A stretch of DNA of 64,000 nucleotides. It comes from Denitrovibrio acetiphilus DSM 12809. GTDB taxonomy: Bacteria > Chrysiogenota > Deferribacteres > Deferribacterales > Geovibrionaceae. The DNA is taken from contig NC_013943.1 of assembly GCF_000025725.1 (NCBI RefSeq), positions 2,604,001-2,668,000 of the forward strand, written 5' to 3'. Under the pieces are notes generated by a model, which made no database searches, had not been told where the DNA came from, and was given only the letters and a program-made list of their open reading frames with translations. Both the position numbers and the translations under genes were made by a program. Numbering within the stretch: the stretch's first letter is position 1; each line of letters starts with the position of its first letter. Below are positions 44,976-53,982 of this stretch, one piece after another.

Positions 44976-45896
44976 CTAACCTTTATACAATTTCGGGTTA
45001 AGAACATCCCGCAGGAAGTCACCCAAAAGATTTATCGCAAGTATTAAAATAACCAGCAGTATCCCGGGGAAAGCTGTTATCCACCATGAACCGCTGAAGA
45101 TATATTCGAAACCTGAATTTATAAGAGAACCGAGCGATGGGCGCGAAATAGGCATACCTAGCCCCAGAAAGGAGAGAGCAGCCTCACTCATCACAGCATT
45201 TGCGACCTGTATTGTGGAAAGAACAAGAATAGGCGAAAGAGTATTTGGGAAAATATGCCCCCACATAATACGCCCTGCACCAAAACCCGCCACACGAGCG
45301 GCTTCAACATATTCTTTCTTCTTCTCCGCAAGTACCGACGCCCGGACAGTTCTGGCATACTGAGGCCACTGGGCAAACCCTATCACCAGTATCAGAAAAG
45401 GAACAGCGATCTCTCCGAAGCGACCGACACCAACAGCAGCCTGAAGTATCGCCGTGAAAAATATTGCGACCATCAGGTAGGAAAACGAAAGCTGTACATC
45501 AGCCATACGCATGAAAAAGCTATCGAGTTTACCGCCGAAATATCCGGAGATAAGCCCTATAGCAATCCCCACTATAGACTGAAGCACAACAGCACCCACA
45601 CCGATGAGCAGAGATATGCGCATCCCGTATATCATCGTGGAGAGCAGATCACGCCCCTGATCGTCTGTTCCGAGGATGAATGACGGATCACTGCCGCTCA
45701 TCCAGAACGGGGGAAGCTCAGAGTTCATGATGTCAATATTAAGAGGATCATAAGGGTTAAAAGGAGCAATCAGAGGGGCAAACACTGCGGATAAAACAAG
45801 AAAAAGGACAATCACCATGCTGAAAATTGCCACCTTGTCACGCTTAAAGCTGTACCACAGGTATGACTGTTTAAAAGTATTAAACTTATTTTTCAT
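44976..45896 (-). CDS. dppC: Dipeptide/oligopeptide ABC transporter permease, DppC type
   Basis: Inner-membrane permease of 306 residues. It has an N-terminal membrane helix (VAIFSMVIVLFLVLSAVFAP), a periplasmic loop (NSELPPFWMSGSDPSFILGT, DDQGRDLLSTMIYGMRISLL typical of DppC) and the cytoplasmic EAA loop (YVEAARVAGFGAGRIMWGHI) that contacts the ATPase. Start overlaps dppB by 4 bp. It forms the channel with DppB. Confidence 0.95.
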   Translation of the reverse strand: MKNKFNTFKQSYLWYSFKRDKVAIFSMVIVLFLVLSAVFAPLIAPFNPYDPLNIDIMNSELPPFWMSGSDPSFILGTDDQGRDLLSTMIYGMRISLLIGVGAVVLQSIVGIAIGLISGYFGGKLDSFFMRMADVQLSFSYLMVAIFFTAILQAAVGVGRFGEIAVPFLILVIGFAQWPQYARTVRASVLAEKKKEYVEAARVAGFGAGRIMWGHIFPNTLSPILVLSTIQVANAVMSEAALSFLGLGMPISRPSLGSLINSGFEYIFSGSWWITAFPGILLVILILAINLLGDFLRDVLNPKLYKG

Positions 45897-46867
45897 TTCG
45901 CACCTGTTATTCTTATAGTCGGATTCACAACTCCATAAATGATGTCAACGATTGTATTAACAACAACCATCACTATCCCGACAAACATTAAATATGCCAC
46001 CAGCAGTGACGCATCAGCACGCTCCACAGCCTCCATAAAAAGGAAACCAAGCCCCTGCCACTGAAAGACAGTCTCCGTCAGAATGGTGAAGGCTATAGTG
46101 ATACCAAGCTGCACACCACCCACAGTGATAACAGGCAGAAGTGTATTTTTAAAAGCATGAACAAACCATATACGTCTTCTCGTAAGACCTTTTGCCCATG
46201 CGTATTTTACGTATTCAGATTCCAGAACTTCCATCATCTCAGAACGTATAAGCCTTATGAAAAGAGGAAGCATTATTGAAGAGAGCGCAACGCTGGGCAT
46301 AATAAGGTGCATCCAGCCGTCAACAGTAAGCATCCCTGTGTCCCACCCTCCGAGACTGACAAGCTCACCACGCCCATAGGAAGGAAACCAGCCGAGCTTG
46401 ATTGAAAATAAATATATCATCATAATAGCAGTGAGGAAAACAGGGATTGAAACACCAACAATACTGCTCCCCATGAGAAACCTTGAAAAAAACCTTTTGG
46501 GATATATCGCAGAATAAACACCTAAAGGTATAGAAAGCCCTACGATTATAAGAGCGGAAACAAAAACAAGCTCTATGGTTGCCGGAGCTTTGGAAAGAAT
46601 CACGTCAACAGCCGGTCTTTTGTAAAAGAATGAGTTTCCCAGATCACCGTGAAGAGCATCCTTGGCAAAGCGGATATATTGTGTCAGCAGAGGATCGTTC
46701 AGTCCGAGCTTATCACGCATCGCCTCCCTCTCCGCAGCGGACACTGAAATGCCGGTGATGTCGCGTATAGGGTCCCCCACATTCTGCTTGATGGCAAAGG
46801 CTATAACGCTTATCACTGCGATGACAAACACAGCCTGAATAAACCTTCTTATGATAAAAGCTATCAT
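45893..46867 (-). CDS. dppB: Dipeptide/oligopeptide ABC transporter permease, DppB type
   Basis: A 324-residue permease with about six membrane helices. It begins FIIRRFIQAVFVIAVISVIA, carries the DppB motif LGLNDPLLTQYIRFAKDALH and the EAA loop (YVKYAWAKGLTRRRIWFVHA). Ribosome site AGGTAGG. It is separated from dppA by 113 bp with an inverted repeat, so it may be expressed less than the binding protein. Confidence 0.95.
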   Translation of the reverse strand: MIAFIIRRFIQAVFVIAVISVIAFAIKQNVGDPIRDITGISVSAAEREAMRDKLGLNDPLLTQYIRFAKDALHGDLGNSFFYKRPAVDVILSKAPATIELVFVSALIIVGLSIPLGVYSAIYPKRFFSRFLMGSSIVGVSIPVFLTAIMMIYLFSIKLGWFPSYGRGELVSLGGWDTGMLTVDGWMHLIMPSVALSSIMLPLFIRLIRSEMMEVLESEYVKYAWAKGLTRRRIWFVHAFKNTLLPVITVGGVQLGITIAFTILTETVFQWQGLGFLFMEAVERADASLLVAYLMFVGIVMVVVNTIVDIIYGVVNPTIRITGAK

Positions 46868-46924
46868 ATTATTTTTACCTACCTGAATAATTTGAACTAA
46901 AAAGTCCTTTATAGAGACAATAAA

Positions 46925-46954
46925 GCGGGAACCAACCCAAAAGCTGACTCCCGC
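46925..46954 (-). terminator. Hairpin between dppA and dppB
   Basis: Minus strand GCGGGA (46954-46949) pairs with TCCCGC (46930-46925), followed by TTTATTGT. It is a weak intra-operon terminator or mRNA-stabilising stem and would raise the ratio of binding protein to permease. Confidence 0.6.
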
Positions 46955-46980
46955 CGATAATTACAGTTTACTATGTTCCG

Positions 46981-48525
46981 TTACTTCATTATAAGGTCAC
47001 CGAAGTAAGGGAAATTCATTACGTTCACAATATCAAGGATATTCATCCCTTCAAGTCCTGCCCAGCTAAGGTGCTGCCAGTGAAGAGGGATAAAAGCGGC
47101 ATCCTCATAAAGCATTTTTTCAACCTGCTGAAGTATGGCAGCACGTTTTTTAACGTCTGTTTCAGACTGAGCAGCGATGACCAGCTTGTCGACTTCAGGG
47201 TTACAGTAGTTACCGCTGTTGTACTGTCCGTAGCCTGTTTCTTTGTTCGGACACATCAGAAGAATCTCAGTATAGTTAGCAGAATCTTCTGTATCCGGGT
47301 GCCATCCGATCATCTGAATGTCAGCAACCTGTGCGTCGAACTGATCCCAGAACTGAGCTTTCGGCATAGTTTTCAGGTTGACTTTGATTCCTATTTTACC
47401 AAGCATAGAAGCGACAGCCTCTGCAACTTTCTCATCATTAACATATCTGTTGTTCGGAGCTATCATAGAAACTTCAAAGCCTTTTTCATAGCCTGCTTCT
47501 TTCATAAGCTGCTGGGCTTTTTTGAGGTCATACCTTGGCTCCAGACTCTCAACATAGCCGAGATAGCCTTCAGGCGCCTGCTGCCCTGCTGCTGTTGCCT
47601 TCCCTTTCATGATCTTCTGAGCGATGCCTTCATTATTAACAGCGTATACCATTGCCTGGCGAACTTTTTTGTTTCTGAAAGCTTCAACACGCTTCTGGTT
47701 AATCTGAAATGTAATAACACGGCTTCCGCTCATTGTTGCCAGCTGAAGCCCCTTTGTGCTTTCAATGCGAGGGTAATCCTGTGGAGGAACCGGCATTATG
47801 AAATCCACGTCACCGGAGAGCATCGCTGCAACTCTTGTTGCATCATTTTTAATAGGTGTAAGCACTATAGTGTCAACATTTCCTTTGTTTTCCCAATATT
47901 GGTCAAACTTCTGAAACACAACCTTAACACCTTGCTCACGCTCTTTTACATAATATTTACCTGTTCCTGATTCGTTCAGGTTTGCAAATGAATGGTCAGT
48001 TTTAACGATAGCGCCTTTGTCCATACCTTTTTCATCTGTTCCTGTATAGAACTCACTGTCCATAGGGAAAACATATGTTGCCATATTCAGAAGCAGCGGA
48101 TACGGCTCTTTTGTTATGATATCTACGGTATAGTCGTCAATTACTTTTCCACCTACAAATGGCTCGAAAAGACCTTTAAAGTCAGAGCTTTTCTTAAGCC
48201 TTGCAATTGTCCAGACTACATCCTTAGCTGTAAAATCGTTTCCGCTGTGGAACTTGACTCCTTTGCGCAGATGAAACCTGATAACAGTGGGGCTGATCCG
48301 CTCCCATTTGGTAGCGAGTCTCGGCTCAAATGTCATATCTTTTGTCCATCTAACAAGGGGGTCAAACACAAGGTGGGAATACTGAAGCATACCGCCGGAA
48401 AGCTGCACATGCGGGTCAAGGGAAACTGGATCTGCGTCCATTGCAAGACGAAGCGTCTTCGCCTGAACCTGTGCCGTCAACGCCATCGTAAGCGCAAGCA
48501 CAAACAGCATAATAAGTTTTCTCAT
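46981..48525 (-). CDS. dppA: Dipeptide/oligopeptide substrate-binding protein, DppA type
   Basis: A 514-residue periplasmic solute-binding protein of family 5. The signal peptide is LIMLFVLALTMALTAQVQA; the mature start KTLRLAMDADPVSLDPHVQL is characteristic. Conserved parts include VRFHLRKGVKFHSGNDFTAK and VRQAMVYAVNNEGIAQKIM. It heads the dppABCDF operon with a strong AGGAGGAG ribosome site. Substrate could be peptides, nickel or another small solute; the cluster type makes peptides most likely. Confidence 0.93.
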   Translation of the reverse strand: MRKLIMLFVLALTMALTAQVQAKTLRLAMDADPVSLDPHVQLSGGMLQYSHLVFDPLVRWTKDMTFEPRLATKWERISPTVIRFHLRKGVKFHSGNDFTAKDVVWTIARLKKSSDFKGLFEPFVGGKVIDDYTVDIITKEPYPLLLNMATYVFPMDSEFYTGTDEKGMDKGAIVKTDHSFANLNESGTGKYYVKEREQGVKVVFQKFDQYWENKGNVDTIVLTPIKNDATRVAAMLSGDVDFIMPVPPQDYPRIESTKGLQLATMSGSRVITFQINQKRVEAFRNKKVRQAMVYAVNNEGIAQKIMKGKATAAGQQAPEGYLGYVESLEPRYDLKKAQQLMKEAGYEKGFEVSMIAPNNRYVNDEKVAEAVASMLGKIGIKVNLKTMPKAQFWDQFDAQVADIQMIGWHPDTEDSANYTEILLMCPNKETGYGQYNSGNYCNPEVDKLVIAAQSETDVKKRAAILQQVEKMLYEDAAFIPLHWQHLSWAGLEGMNILDIVNVMNFPYFGDLIMK

Positions 48526-48830
48526 TAACTCCTCCTAATAACTTCGGGGGGGGTATTCATCCATCAATAAAATGTATAAAAACAGCCCCATGTCTTAAGC
48601 TTATCTTAACAATCAGTATTAACACAAATATCTGACAGAATCAATCCCGCTATTCACAGCTCACTCATACACAAAACCTCTCCAGTAAAGCATTGCTGAA
48701 CAATTTTCACTCAAACTTTCCAAATGTTAAGAATTGTGGCTCAACTCCTGTCACCTGAACTTTATAAATGCATCTTTTTCAATATAGTAGTATCCTTAGA
48801 GAAATACTTCCTTTTTTTCCGGAGGTCTGA
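48526..48830. other. Intergenic region between divergent dppA and exported hydrolase-like gene
   Basis: About 305 bp of AT-rich sequence with the two divergent ribosome sites at its ends and a run of eight G near 48545. I see no convincing promoter, operator, RNA structure or small gene in it. Confidence 0.6.
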
Positions 48831-49427
48831 ATGAAAAAAACGATTCTGTCATTCCTGCTTGCAGCCGCCACTTCCTTTACATCCTACGCAGGAAACATTA
48901 TTGAAGAGTGGAGCAGTTCCATATCCCCATCGGCACCAAAGCTTTTCGAAGTAAATATTTCTGCATCTGAAACAGCTATGCTCATAATTGATATAGAAGA
49001 GCAAAGACCTGAAAGAAACCGCAGGTCTAAAAACAACGGGAAAACAGCATCTATCAACCATCTGAAAAACAAAGCAGAAGAAGCGGGCATGACTGTAATT
49101 TATACAGTTATACCTTCGTACTCAGAACAAAAAGCTCTCACGTCTGCCAAAAACAGCAGTGATAATATTTTTAACGAGCTTCAGGATATACTCAGTAAAA
49201 ATAATATCAAAAATATAATTATCGCAGGAGCATCAGACAACGCAACAGTCCTGCATACTGCAACAGCAGCCGCATATACAGGGTACAGCGTTATTGCCCC
49301 TATCGACTGCCTGACAGGTGCAGAAGAATATACAGAACAGGCGACGATATGGAACCTGGACTCCGGCAACAGAAAAAACGAAACAGTAACACTTACAAAA
49401 TCAAATATGATAACTATAACAGCATAG
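48831..49427 (+). CDS. Exported isochorismatase-fold protein lacking the catalytic Cys
   Basis: A 198-residue protein with signal peptide (ILSFLLAAATSFTSYAG). The fold is that of cysteine hydrolases/isochorismatases: AMLIIDIEEQRP holds the conserved Asp (54), and IIIAGASDNATVLHTATAAA matches the loop GxxTxxCVxxTA. In that loop the nucleophile position is Thr139 rather than Cys, and the Lys position is unclear. It is probably not an active hydrolase of the standard type. Being exported is also unusual for the family. GGAGG precedes the ATG; it is close to the following GNAT gene (9 bp). Confidence 0.75.
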   Translation: MKKTILSFLLAAATSFTSYAGNIIEEWSSSISPSAPKLFEVNISASETAMLIIDIEEQRPERNRRSKNNGKTASINHLKNKAEEAGMTVIYTVIPSYSEQKALTSAKNSSDNIFNELQDILSKNNIKNIIIAGASDNATVLHTATAAAYTGYSVIAPIDCLTGAEEYTEQATIWNLDSGNRKNETVTLTKSNMITITA

Positions 49428-49436
49428 GAAAGACTA

Positions 49437-49880
49437 TTGAAAATATCCAAAGCAACCACAAATGATATTCCTGAGCTTTGCGGTCTGCTAACAATACTCT
49501 TCACACAGGAAGAAGAGTTTAAACCTGACTTTAAAAAGCAGGCTGAAGGGCTGAGGAATATAATCGAAAACCCCTCGGCGGGGTGCATACTTAAAGCAGA
49601 GGCGGACGGACGCATAATAGGAATGGTAAATCTGCTGTTCACTATCAGTACATTCACCGGAGGCAAAGTAGCTGTGCTCGAAGACATGGTCGTGCTGCCC
49701 GAACAGAGAGGAACAGGGACAGGGGCTAAGATTCTGGAGGCTGCAAAAAACACCGCAAAGGAAGAAGGGTGCAGACGTATCACACTGCTAACCGACGGGA
49801 ACAATCTGCTTGCACAGAAGTTTTATAAAAAGCACGGTTTTGAAAGATCCGACATGGTGGCAATGCGGTATTTCTATTAA
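49437..49880 (+). CDS. GNAT-family N-acetyltransferase
   Basis: A 147-residue acyl-CoA-dependent acetyltransferase. The acetyl-CoA binding motif A is VLEDMVVLPEQRGTGTGAKI (RGxGxG), then the AKNTAKEEGCRRITLLTDGN helix and NNLLAQKFYKKHGFERSD motif B. Start is TTG at 49437 with AGGAAAG upstream; no ATG exists nearby. Substrate unknown. Likely in an operon with the exported protein before it and the acyltransferase after it. Confidence 0.88.
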   Translation: MKISKATTNDIPELCGLLTILFTQEEEFKPDFKKQAEGLRNIIENPSAGCILKAEADGRIIGMVNLLFTISTFTGGKVAVLEDMVVLPEQRGTGTGAKILEAAKNTAKEEGCRRITLLTDGNNLLAQKFYKKHGFERSDMVAMRYFY

Positions 49881-49901
49881 ATTTCATATCAGGTAACTAT
49901 T

Positions 49902-50528
49902 ATGGCAGATAAAATTATCATACTGGGAACAGGCGGTCATGCAAAAGTTGTCAAAGAACTGGCTGAAGCGTGTGGATACGAGGTGATAGGCTTCACAGGT
50001 TCCGGCAAACCGGCAGGCACAATAATACTGAACAAAGAAGTGCTCTGCACTACAGAAGAGATCGAATCATTAAAAAAACAGACAAACAATGTGATAGTCG
50101 CAGTGAGCGCAAACAGCGTCCGTCAGAAACGGGCTGAATATGTCTTAGAGCGGGGATTCAACGTAGTTTCACTGATACACCCTTCATGTGTTTTCAGCCC
50201 GAGTGCAGAGGTGGGCACCGGTACAGTCATAATGGGGGGAACAGTTGTAAATGCAGACTCTTATATCGGCGATTTCTCAATCATCAACACTGGCGCCACC
50301 GTTGATCACGACTGCCGCATAGGGGACTTCTGCCACATCGCACCAGGGGCAAACCTCGGCGGTGAAGTAACTATCCGGGATCATACATGGATAGGGGTAG
50401 GTGCAGCAGTTCGCGACAACATCACCATAGGACAGAATGTCATGGTGGGCGGAAGCGCCTTTGTGGCGTACGACATAGATGACAACGTCACCGCTGTCGG
50501 TGTACCTGCAAAAGCAATGCTGAAATAA
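49902..50528 (+). CDS. PglD/NeuD-family sugar O- or N-acyltransferase
   Basis: A 208-residue protein with the PglD N-terminal Rossmann-like domain (IIILGTGGHAKVVKELAEAC) and a C-terminal left-handed beta-helix of hexapeptide repeats (GTVIMGGTVVNADSYIGDFS, DFCHIAPGANLGGEVTIRDH). The catalytic His lies in NTGATVDHDCRIGD. Members acetylate UDP-amino sugars or sialic acids for surface glycans. No glycan cluster surrounds it, so the substrate is open. Confidence 0.88.
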   Translation: MADKIIILGTGGHAKVVKELAEACGYEVIGFTGSGKPAGTIILNKEVLCTTEEIESLKKQTNNVIVAVSANSVRQKRAEYVLERGFNVVSLIHPSCVFSPSAEVGTGTVIMGGTVVNADSYIGDFSIINTGATVDHDCRIGDFCHIAPGANLGGEVTIRDHTWIGVGAAVRDNITIGQNVMVGGSAFVAYDIDDNVTAVGVPAKAMLK

Positions 50529-50583
50529 TTCCGGTTGATTTAGCAGCATTTAAAAGCAATTATAACAGTAGAAGGAGCCTGCT

Positions 50584-51072
50584 ATGTCACTACTGAATTT
50601 TGAAATACCACTTGTTACAGGCGAGATGAAAAATCTGGATGAATACAGCGGGAAAGTTGTTCTGGCTGTTAATACCGCAAGCAAATGCGGATTCACCCCG
50701 CAATATGAAGGGCTGGAAGAAATCTACCGGATGTATAAAGATCAGGGGTTTGTTGTGCTAGCATTTCCATGTAACCAGTTCGGCGCACAGGAACCGGGTA
50801 CAGAAGAGGAGATTCACGAATTTCTTAGCTGTAACTACACTATAACATTCCCTGTTTTCCAGAAAATTGATGTTAACGGAGCAAATCAGCACCCGTTTTT
50901 CCGTGCGCTTAAAACTATGGCGCCGGGTACTATGGGCACGAAACCTATAAAATGGAATTTTACAAAGTTTCTGATCAGCAGAGACGGCACAAGGGTGGAG
51001 CGGTTTGCATCTTCCAAAGACCCTGAAAAACTTAGAACAGCCATAGAAAGAGAGCTTGCGAAAGAAGCCTAG
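50584..51072 (+). CDS. Glutathione peroxidase-family (thiol peroxidase) protein
   Basis: A 162-residue peroxidase reducing hydroperoxides. The catalytic Cys lies in NTASKCGFTPQYEGLEEIY, with Gln in FPCNQFGAQEPGTEEEI, and Trp and Asn in IKWNFTKFLI, completing the GPx tetrad; no Sec codon is needed. A second Cys (LSCNYTITFP) may act as the resolving residue for thioredoxin-dependent turnover. It converges on the thiolase-like gene with overlapping stop codons. Confidence 0.93.
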   Translation: MSLLNFEIPLVTGEMKNLDEYSGKVVLAVNTASKCGFTPQYEGLEEIYRMYKDQGFVVLAFPCNQFGAQEPGTEEEIHEFLSCNYTITFPVFQKIDVNGANQHPFFRALKTMAPGTMGTKPIKWNFTKFLISRDGTRVERFASSKDPEKLRTAIERELAKEA

Positions 51073-52490
51073 AATCCAAGAAAACGTAAAAAACCGTCCT
51101 CTTTCACCAGAAGATTCCCTTCAACCTTTTCGTCTATCTGCATGAGCGAACCTATCTTAGGCAGTTCTTCCGCTGTGGAGCGTGCCAGTATCAGACGCCC
51201 CTTCCTCTGGAGCACAACAAGATCCAGCGGTGCATCAAACCCCTCCGGAGGCGTGTGGAGCCTTGTAGCTGAATATATCCTGTATCTTTTATCCGTATCG
51301 CTTTTAACGTCGGGCGCAGCATAGACCATTGGTCTTGCGAGGGGGGTTACCTTAGCCCCTGTTTTCTTCAGGATCGTTACGAAGTTATTAGTGGCAAGTC
51401 CGCCTATGCTCTGGGTCAGTGCGACATCAGTTTTTTCAGGAGTTATCTCCTTCGGGTATCGTCCGGTCATTACCTTATAACATTCAACAATCTGTGCCAA
51501 CCCAGAAGCACCCACAGGATGCCCTCTCGATTTAAGTCCTCCGGATATATTAACCGGAAGTCTGCCGTCATGATATCCCTCTTTACCCTGATAGAATTTT
51601 ATTACATCTTCCGGTCTGAGCAGAAACGTATCAATAAGCCCCACCACCTCAAATGGGGTAAAAGCGTCATGTATCTCTGCAAAATCTACATTTTCCGGAC
51701 CGAATCCAGCCATATTATAGGCAGATATCGCCGCCTTTCTGGTTGAGAGAAAGCTTGTGATTGAAGTTCGCTTGGTGAGTGCCTGCTTGTCTGTCCCCTG
51801 CCCGACTCCGGCGATCACGACATCGCTTTTGTCGCTAGAAACAATAAGGGCTGCCGCTCCGTCACTTATAGGCGAACAGTCATACAGCCTCAGCGGTTCT
51901 GCTATAAATCTGCTGGCAAGGTAATCATCTCTGGTTATCTCATTACGGAACTGTGCTTTGTCGTTCAACACTCCGTAATGATGGGCTTTTACAGCAACAG
52001 CACCGAGTATGTCTGAAAACTTTTTATCGCTCAGCCCCTGCTCATAGGCAAACCTTCTTGCACACATAGCAGCAAGTGACGGCATACTGGCTCCTGTCCG
52101 CCTTTCGGAAGGCTCTATCACTTCGGAAATTATCTTTGTCACTTTAGGGGTTGAAAGATGAGTCATCTTTTCGGCAGCGATAACGAGAACATTCTTATAA
52201 AGACCAGCCTTAACGGCGGCATAAGCAAGATTCAAAACTGCCGCACCAGTGCTGGATGCAGTTTCAATACGCACAGATGGAACACCCGAAAGCCCGACCT
52301 TGTCTGTAACATAGGATGCAATGTTGCCGACACCGGTGAATGCTTCCGGATTCATAAGTCCGAGATAAACCGCATCCACGCAGGACAGGTCAGCATCCAT
52401 AGCCTTGATAGCTTCTCTGATCTTGTTAATAAGATTATCCGGACACCTGCAAAAAGTGGAGAGTCCCCCCGCTTTTATGTATACGCTCAT
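51069..52490 (-). CDS. Thiolase-like protein fused to an OB-fold, nucleophile Cys replaced
   Basis: The 473-residue protein has a thiolase body: VRIETASSTGAAVLNLAYAA, AEIHDAFTPFEVVG and GGLKSRGHPVGASGLAQIVE. A C-terminal extension (RYRIYSATRLHTPPEGFDAP, LDLVVLQRKGRLILA) resembles the DUF35 OB-fold that often partners archaeal-type thiolases as a separate gene. The position of the nucleophile (ACASG in active enzymes) reads ASSTG, i.e. Ser79. It is therefore likely a thiolase-like CoA-binding protein with altered chemistry. The start at 52490 has GGAGGA upstream. Confidence 0.8.
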   Translation of the reverse strand: MSVYIKAGGLSTFCRCPDNLINKIREAIKAMDADLSCVDAVYLGLMNPEAFTGVGNIASYVTDKVGLSGVPSVRIETASSTGAAVLNLAYAAVKAGLYKNVLVIAAEKMTHLSTPKVTKIISEVIEPSERRTGASMPSLAAMCARRFAYEQGLSDKKFSDILGAVAVKAHHYGVLNDKAQFRNEITRDDYLASRFIAEPLRLYDCSPISDGAAALIVSSDKSDVVIAGVGQGTDKQALTKRTSITSFLSTRKAAISAYNMAGFGPENVDFAEIHDAFTPFEVVGLIDTFLLRPEDVIKFYQGKEGYHDGRLPVNISGGLKSRGHPVGASGLAQIVECYKVMTGRYPKEITPEKTDVALTQSIGGLATNNFVTILKKTGAKVTPLARPMVYAAPDVKSDTDKRYRIYSATRLHTPPEGFDAPLDLVVLQRKGRLILARSTAEELPKIGSLMQIDEKVEGNLLVKEDGFLRFLGF

Positions 52491-52580
52491 GATTCCTCCA
52501 GAGTGATAATACAATAATGATGCACCTGCTGTGGCATATCAAGTTTATTTTGTTTTTACATGTGGAGGTTATAGAAAAAA

Positions 52581-52602
52581 GCCGGAGATATAAACCTCCG
52601 GC
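52581..52602 (-). terminator. Terminator after the RNA-binding protein gene
   Basis: GCCGGAG (52581-52587) pairs with CTCCGGC (52596-52602); on the minus strand a TTTTTT run follows. Confidence 0.9.
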
Positions 52603-52629
52603 CGTTTGTTCAGAAAATGGTTGAGCTTC

Positions 52630-52914
52630 TTAGTAACGGTCGTTACCGAAGTTACCTCTCGGAGCTCTGGGAGCTCTCGGTCTTGCTTCGTTGACAGTGA
52701 GCGGTCTGCCCAGCATCTCTACACCGTTAAGTTCTTCGATTGCGGCTTTAGCCTGCTCATCGTCTTCCATTTCAACAAAGCCGAATCCTTTGGAGCGGCC
52801 TGTTTCGTGATCTGTGATGATTCTCACAGAGGCTACATCGCCGAAAGACTGAAACATATCACGGATTTCATCTTCCATAGCTTTGTAAGAGAGATTTCCA
52901 ACATAGATGTTCAT
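52630..52914 (-). CDS. RRM-domain RNA-binding protein
   Basis: A 94-residue single RNA-recognition-motif protein: RNP2 IYVGNLSYKA and RNP1 KGFGFVEM, followed by a short Arg/Pro/Gly tail (RPRAPRAPRGNFGNDRY). Bacterial homologues are RNA chaperones, often cold-induced. The start at 52914 (MNIYVG) is chosen because the RRM begins there; the ORF extends further upstream without family similarity. A 240-bp AT-rich leader precedes it, allowing post-transcriptional control. Confidence 0.93.
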   Translation of the reverse strand: MNIYVGNLSYKAMEDEIRDMFQSFGDVASVRIITDHETGRSKGFGFVEMEDDEQAKAAIEELNGVEMLGRPLTVNEARPRAPRAPRGNFGNDRY

Positions 52915-53157
52915 AATAACTGATACTATCCTCAAATTTTCGCCATAAAACACTCCTATCGACTGTTTATCCTGGCGAAAACAAATTGGGACGAACATCG
53001 ATATCCTGTCCAATGGACCTTGCCAAAACTTGTAATAAAACCTTAAACCCGCTCCTGTAGCAGATCATAGGAAATTACTACCTTCAACGCAAAAATATCA
53101 TTGTTTTTTCGCATTCGCAATAAAATTTTAACAACTCACAAAAAAATTATATTATTT

Positions 53158-53982
53158 CTAGTGCCTAAAACTTACTCTGTTAACAGAGATTTCGTCTCTC
53201 ATAACTCCTCTGCTGTATTTAACTGACGGCTCACCAAGCAACAGTACATATGATACGTCGTGGTCAGCAGGAATACTCAGAAGCCCTTTAAGCTCCGGTG
53301 CCAGTGCAAATATATGCATTAAGAACCCCAGCCATACTGCTCCGAGACCAAGAGTAGCAGCCATAAGCTCCATATAGCTGAGAGCGATTATTCCATCAGC
53401 ACTCGGTGTGGGGCTCTCCTTAGGCACAGATGCAACCACAAGATTCGGACCGCCTCTGAATATTATGTCGTTCCCCTTTCTGAACGCTTTCGCAAAAGTG
53501 CTGAAAACCTGATATTGCCCTGTCAGCCTGCCTTCTTTATCGAGCTTTTCCAGATGCGAGATCACTTCCTCTCTGAATATATCCATATCTTCAATATTAT
53601 CTATTATGTGCAGAGCAACACCTCTGTTGTTTTTACCTGTGGGTGCATTTGCTGCGGCTTTGATAAGCTGTTCCATCTTTTCAGCTGAAATATTAACTTT
53701 TTTAAACTGACGCACAGAGCGCCTGCTGCGTATCAGGGCATCCATAGCATCCGGAGCTGCTGCAAATCTGACATCAACGCAGGCATCAGGGTCTACGCCC
53801 AAGATAGACAATGCCGCAACGGGGCAGACAGCCAGACAGTGCTGGCACCCCATACATTTGCCTTCATTCTTCTGCTGTATGAAGGGTATGCCGTTTGTTA
53901 TGTCTATAATCTTAGTCGGGCAGTCAACGGCGCATAGCCCGCATTTTGTACATTTCGATTCATCAATAATAAAATTCAACAT
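53158..53982 (-). CDS. Ferredoxin-nitroreductase fusion protein
   Basis: The 274-residue protein starts with two 4Fe-4S motifs (CTKCGLCAVDCP and CMGCQHCLAVCP) followed by an FMN nitroreductase domain (RSRRSVRQFKKVNISAEKME, AAANAPTGKNNRG, LGLGAVWLGFL). The fusion lets reduced ferredoxin feed the flavin. Substrate unknown. Its ATG overlaps the stop of the upstream thioesterase by one base (TAATG), so they are translationally coupled. Confidence 0.92.
   Translation of the reverse strand: MLNFIIDESKCTKCGLCAVDCPTKIIDITNGIPFIQQKNEGKCMGCQHCLAVCPVAALSILGVDPDACVDVRFAAAPDAMDALIRSRRSVRQFKKVNISAEKMEQLIKAAANAPTGKNNRGVALHIIDNIEDMDIFREEVISHLEKLDKEGRLTGQYQVFSTFAKAFRKGNDIIFRGGPNLVVASVPKESPTPSADGIIALSYMELMAATLGLGAVWLGFLMHIFALAPELKGLLSIPADHDVSYVLLLGEPSVKYSRGVMRDEISVNRVSFRH

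Noticed and set aside
47071-47970. 299-codon plus-strand frame opposite dppA
   Set aside because: Shadow of dppA; Cys/Phe/His-rich translation with no recognisable domain.
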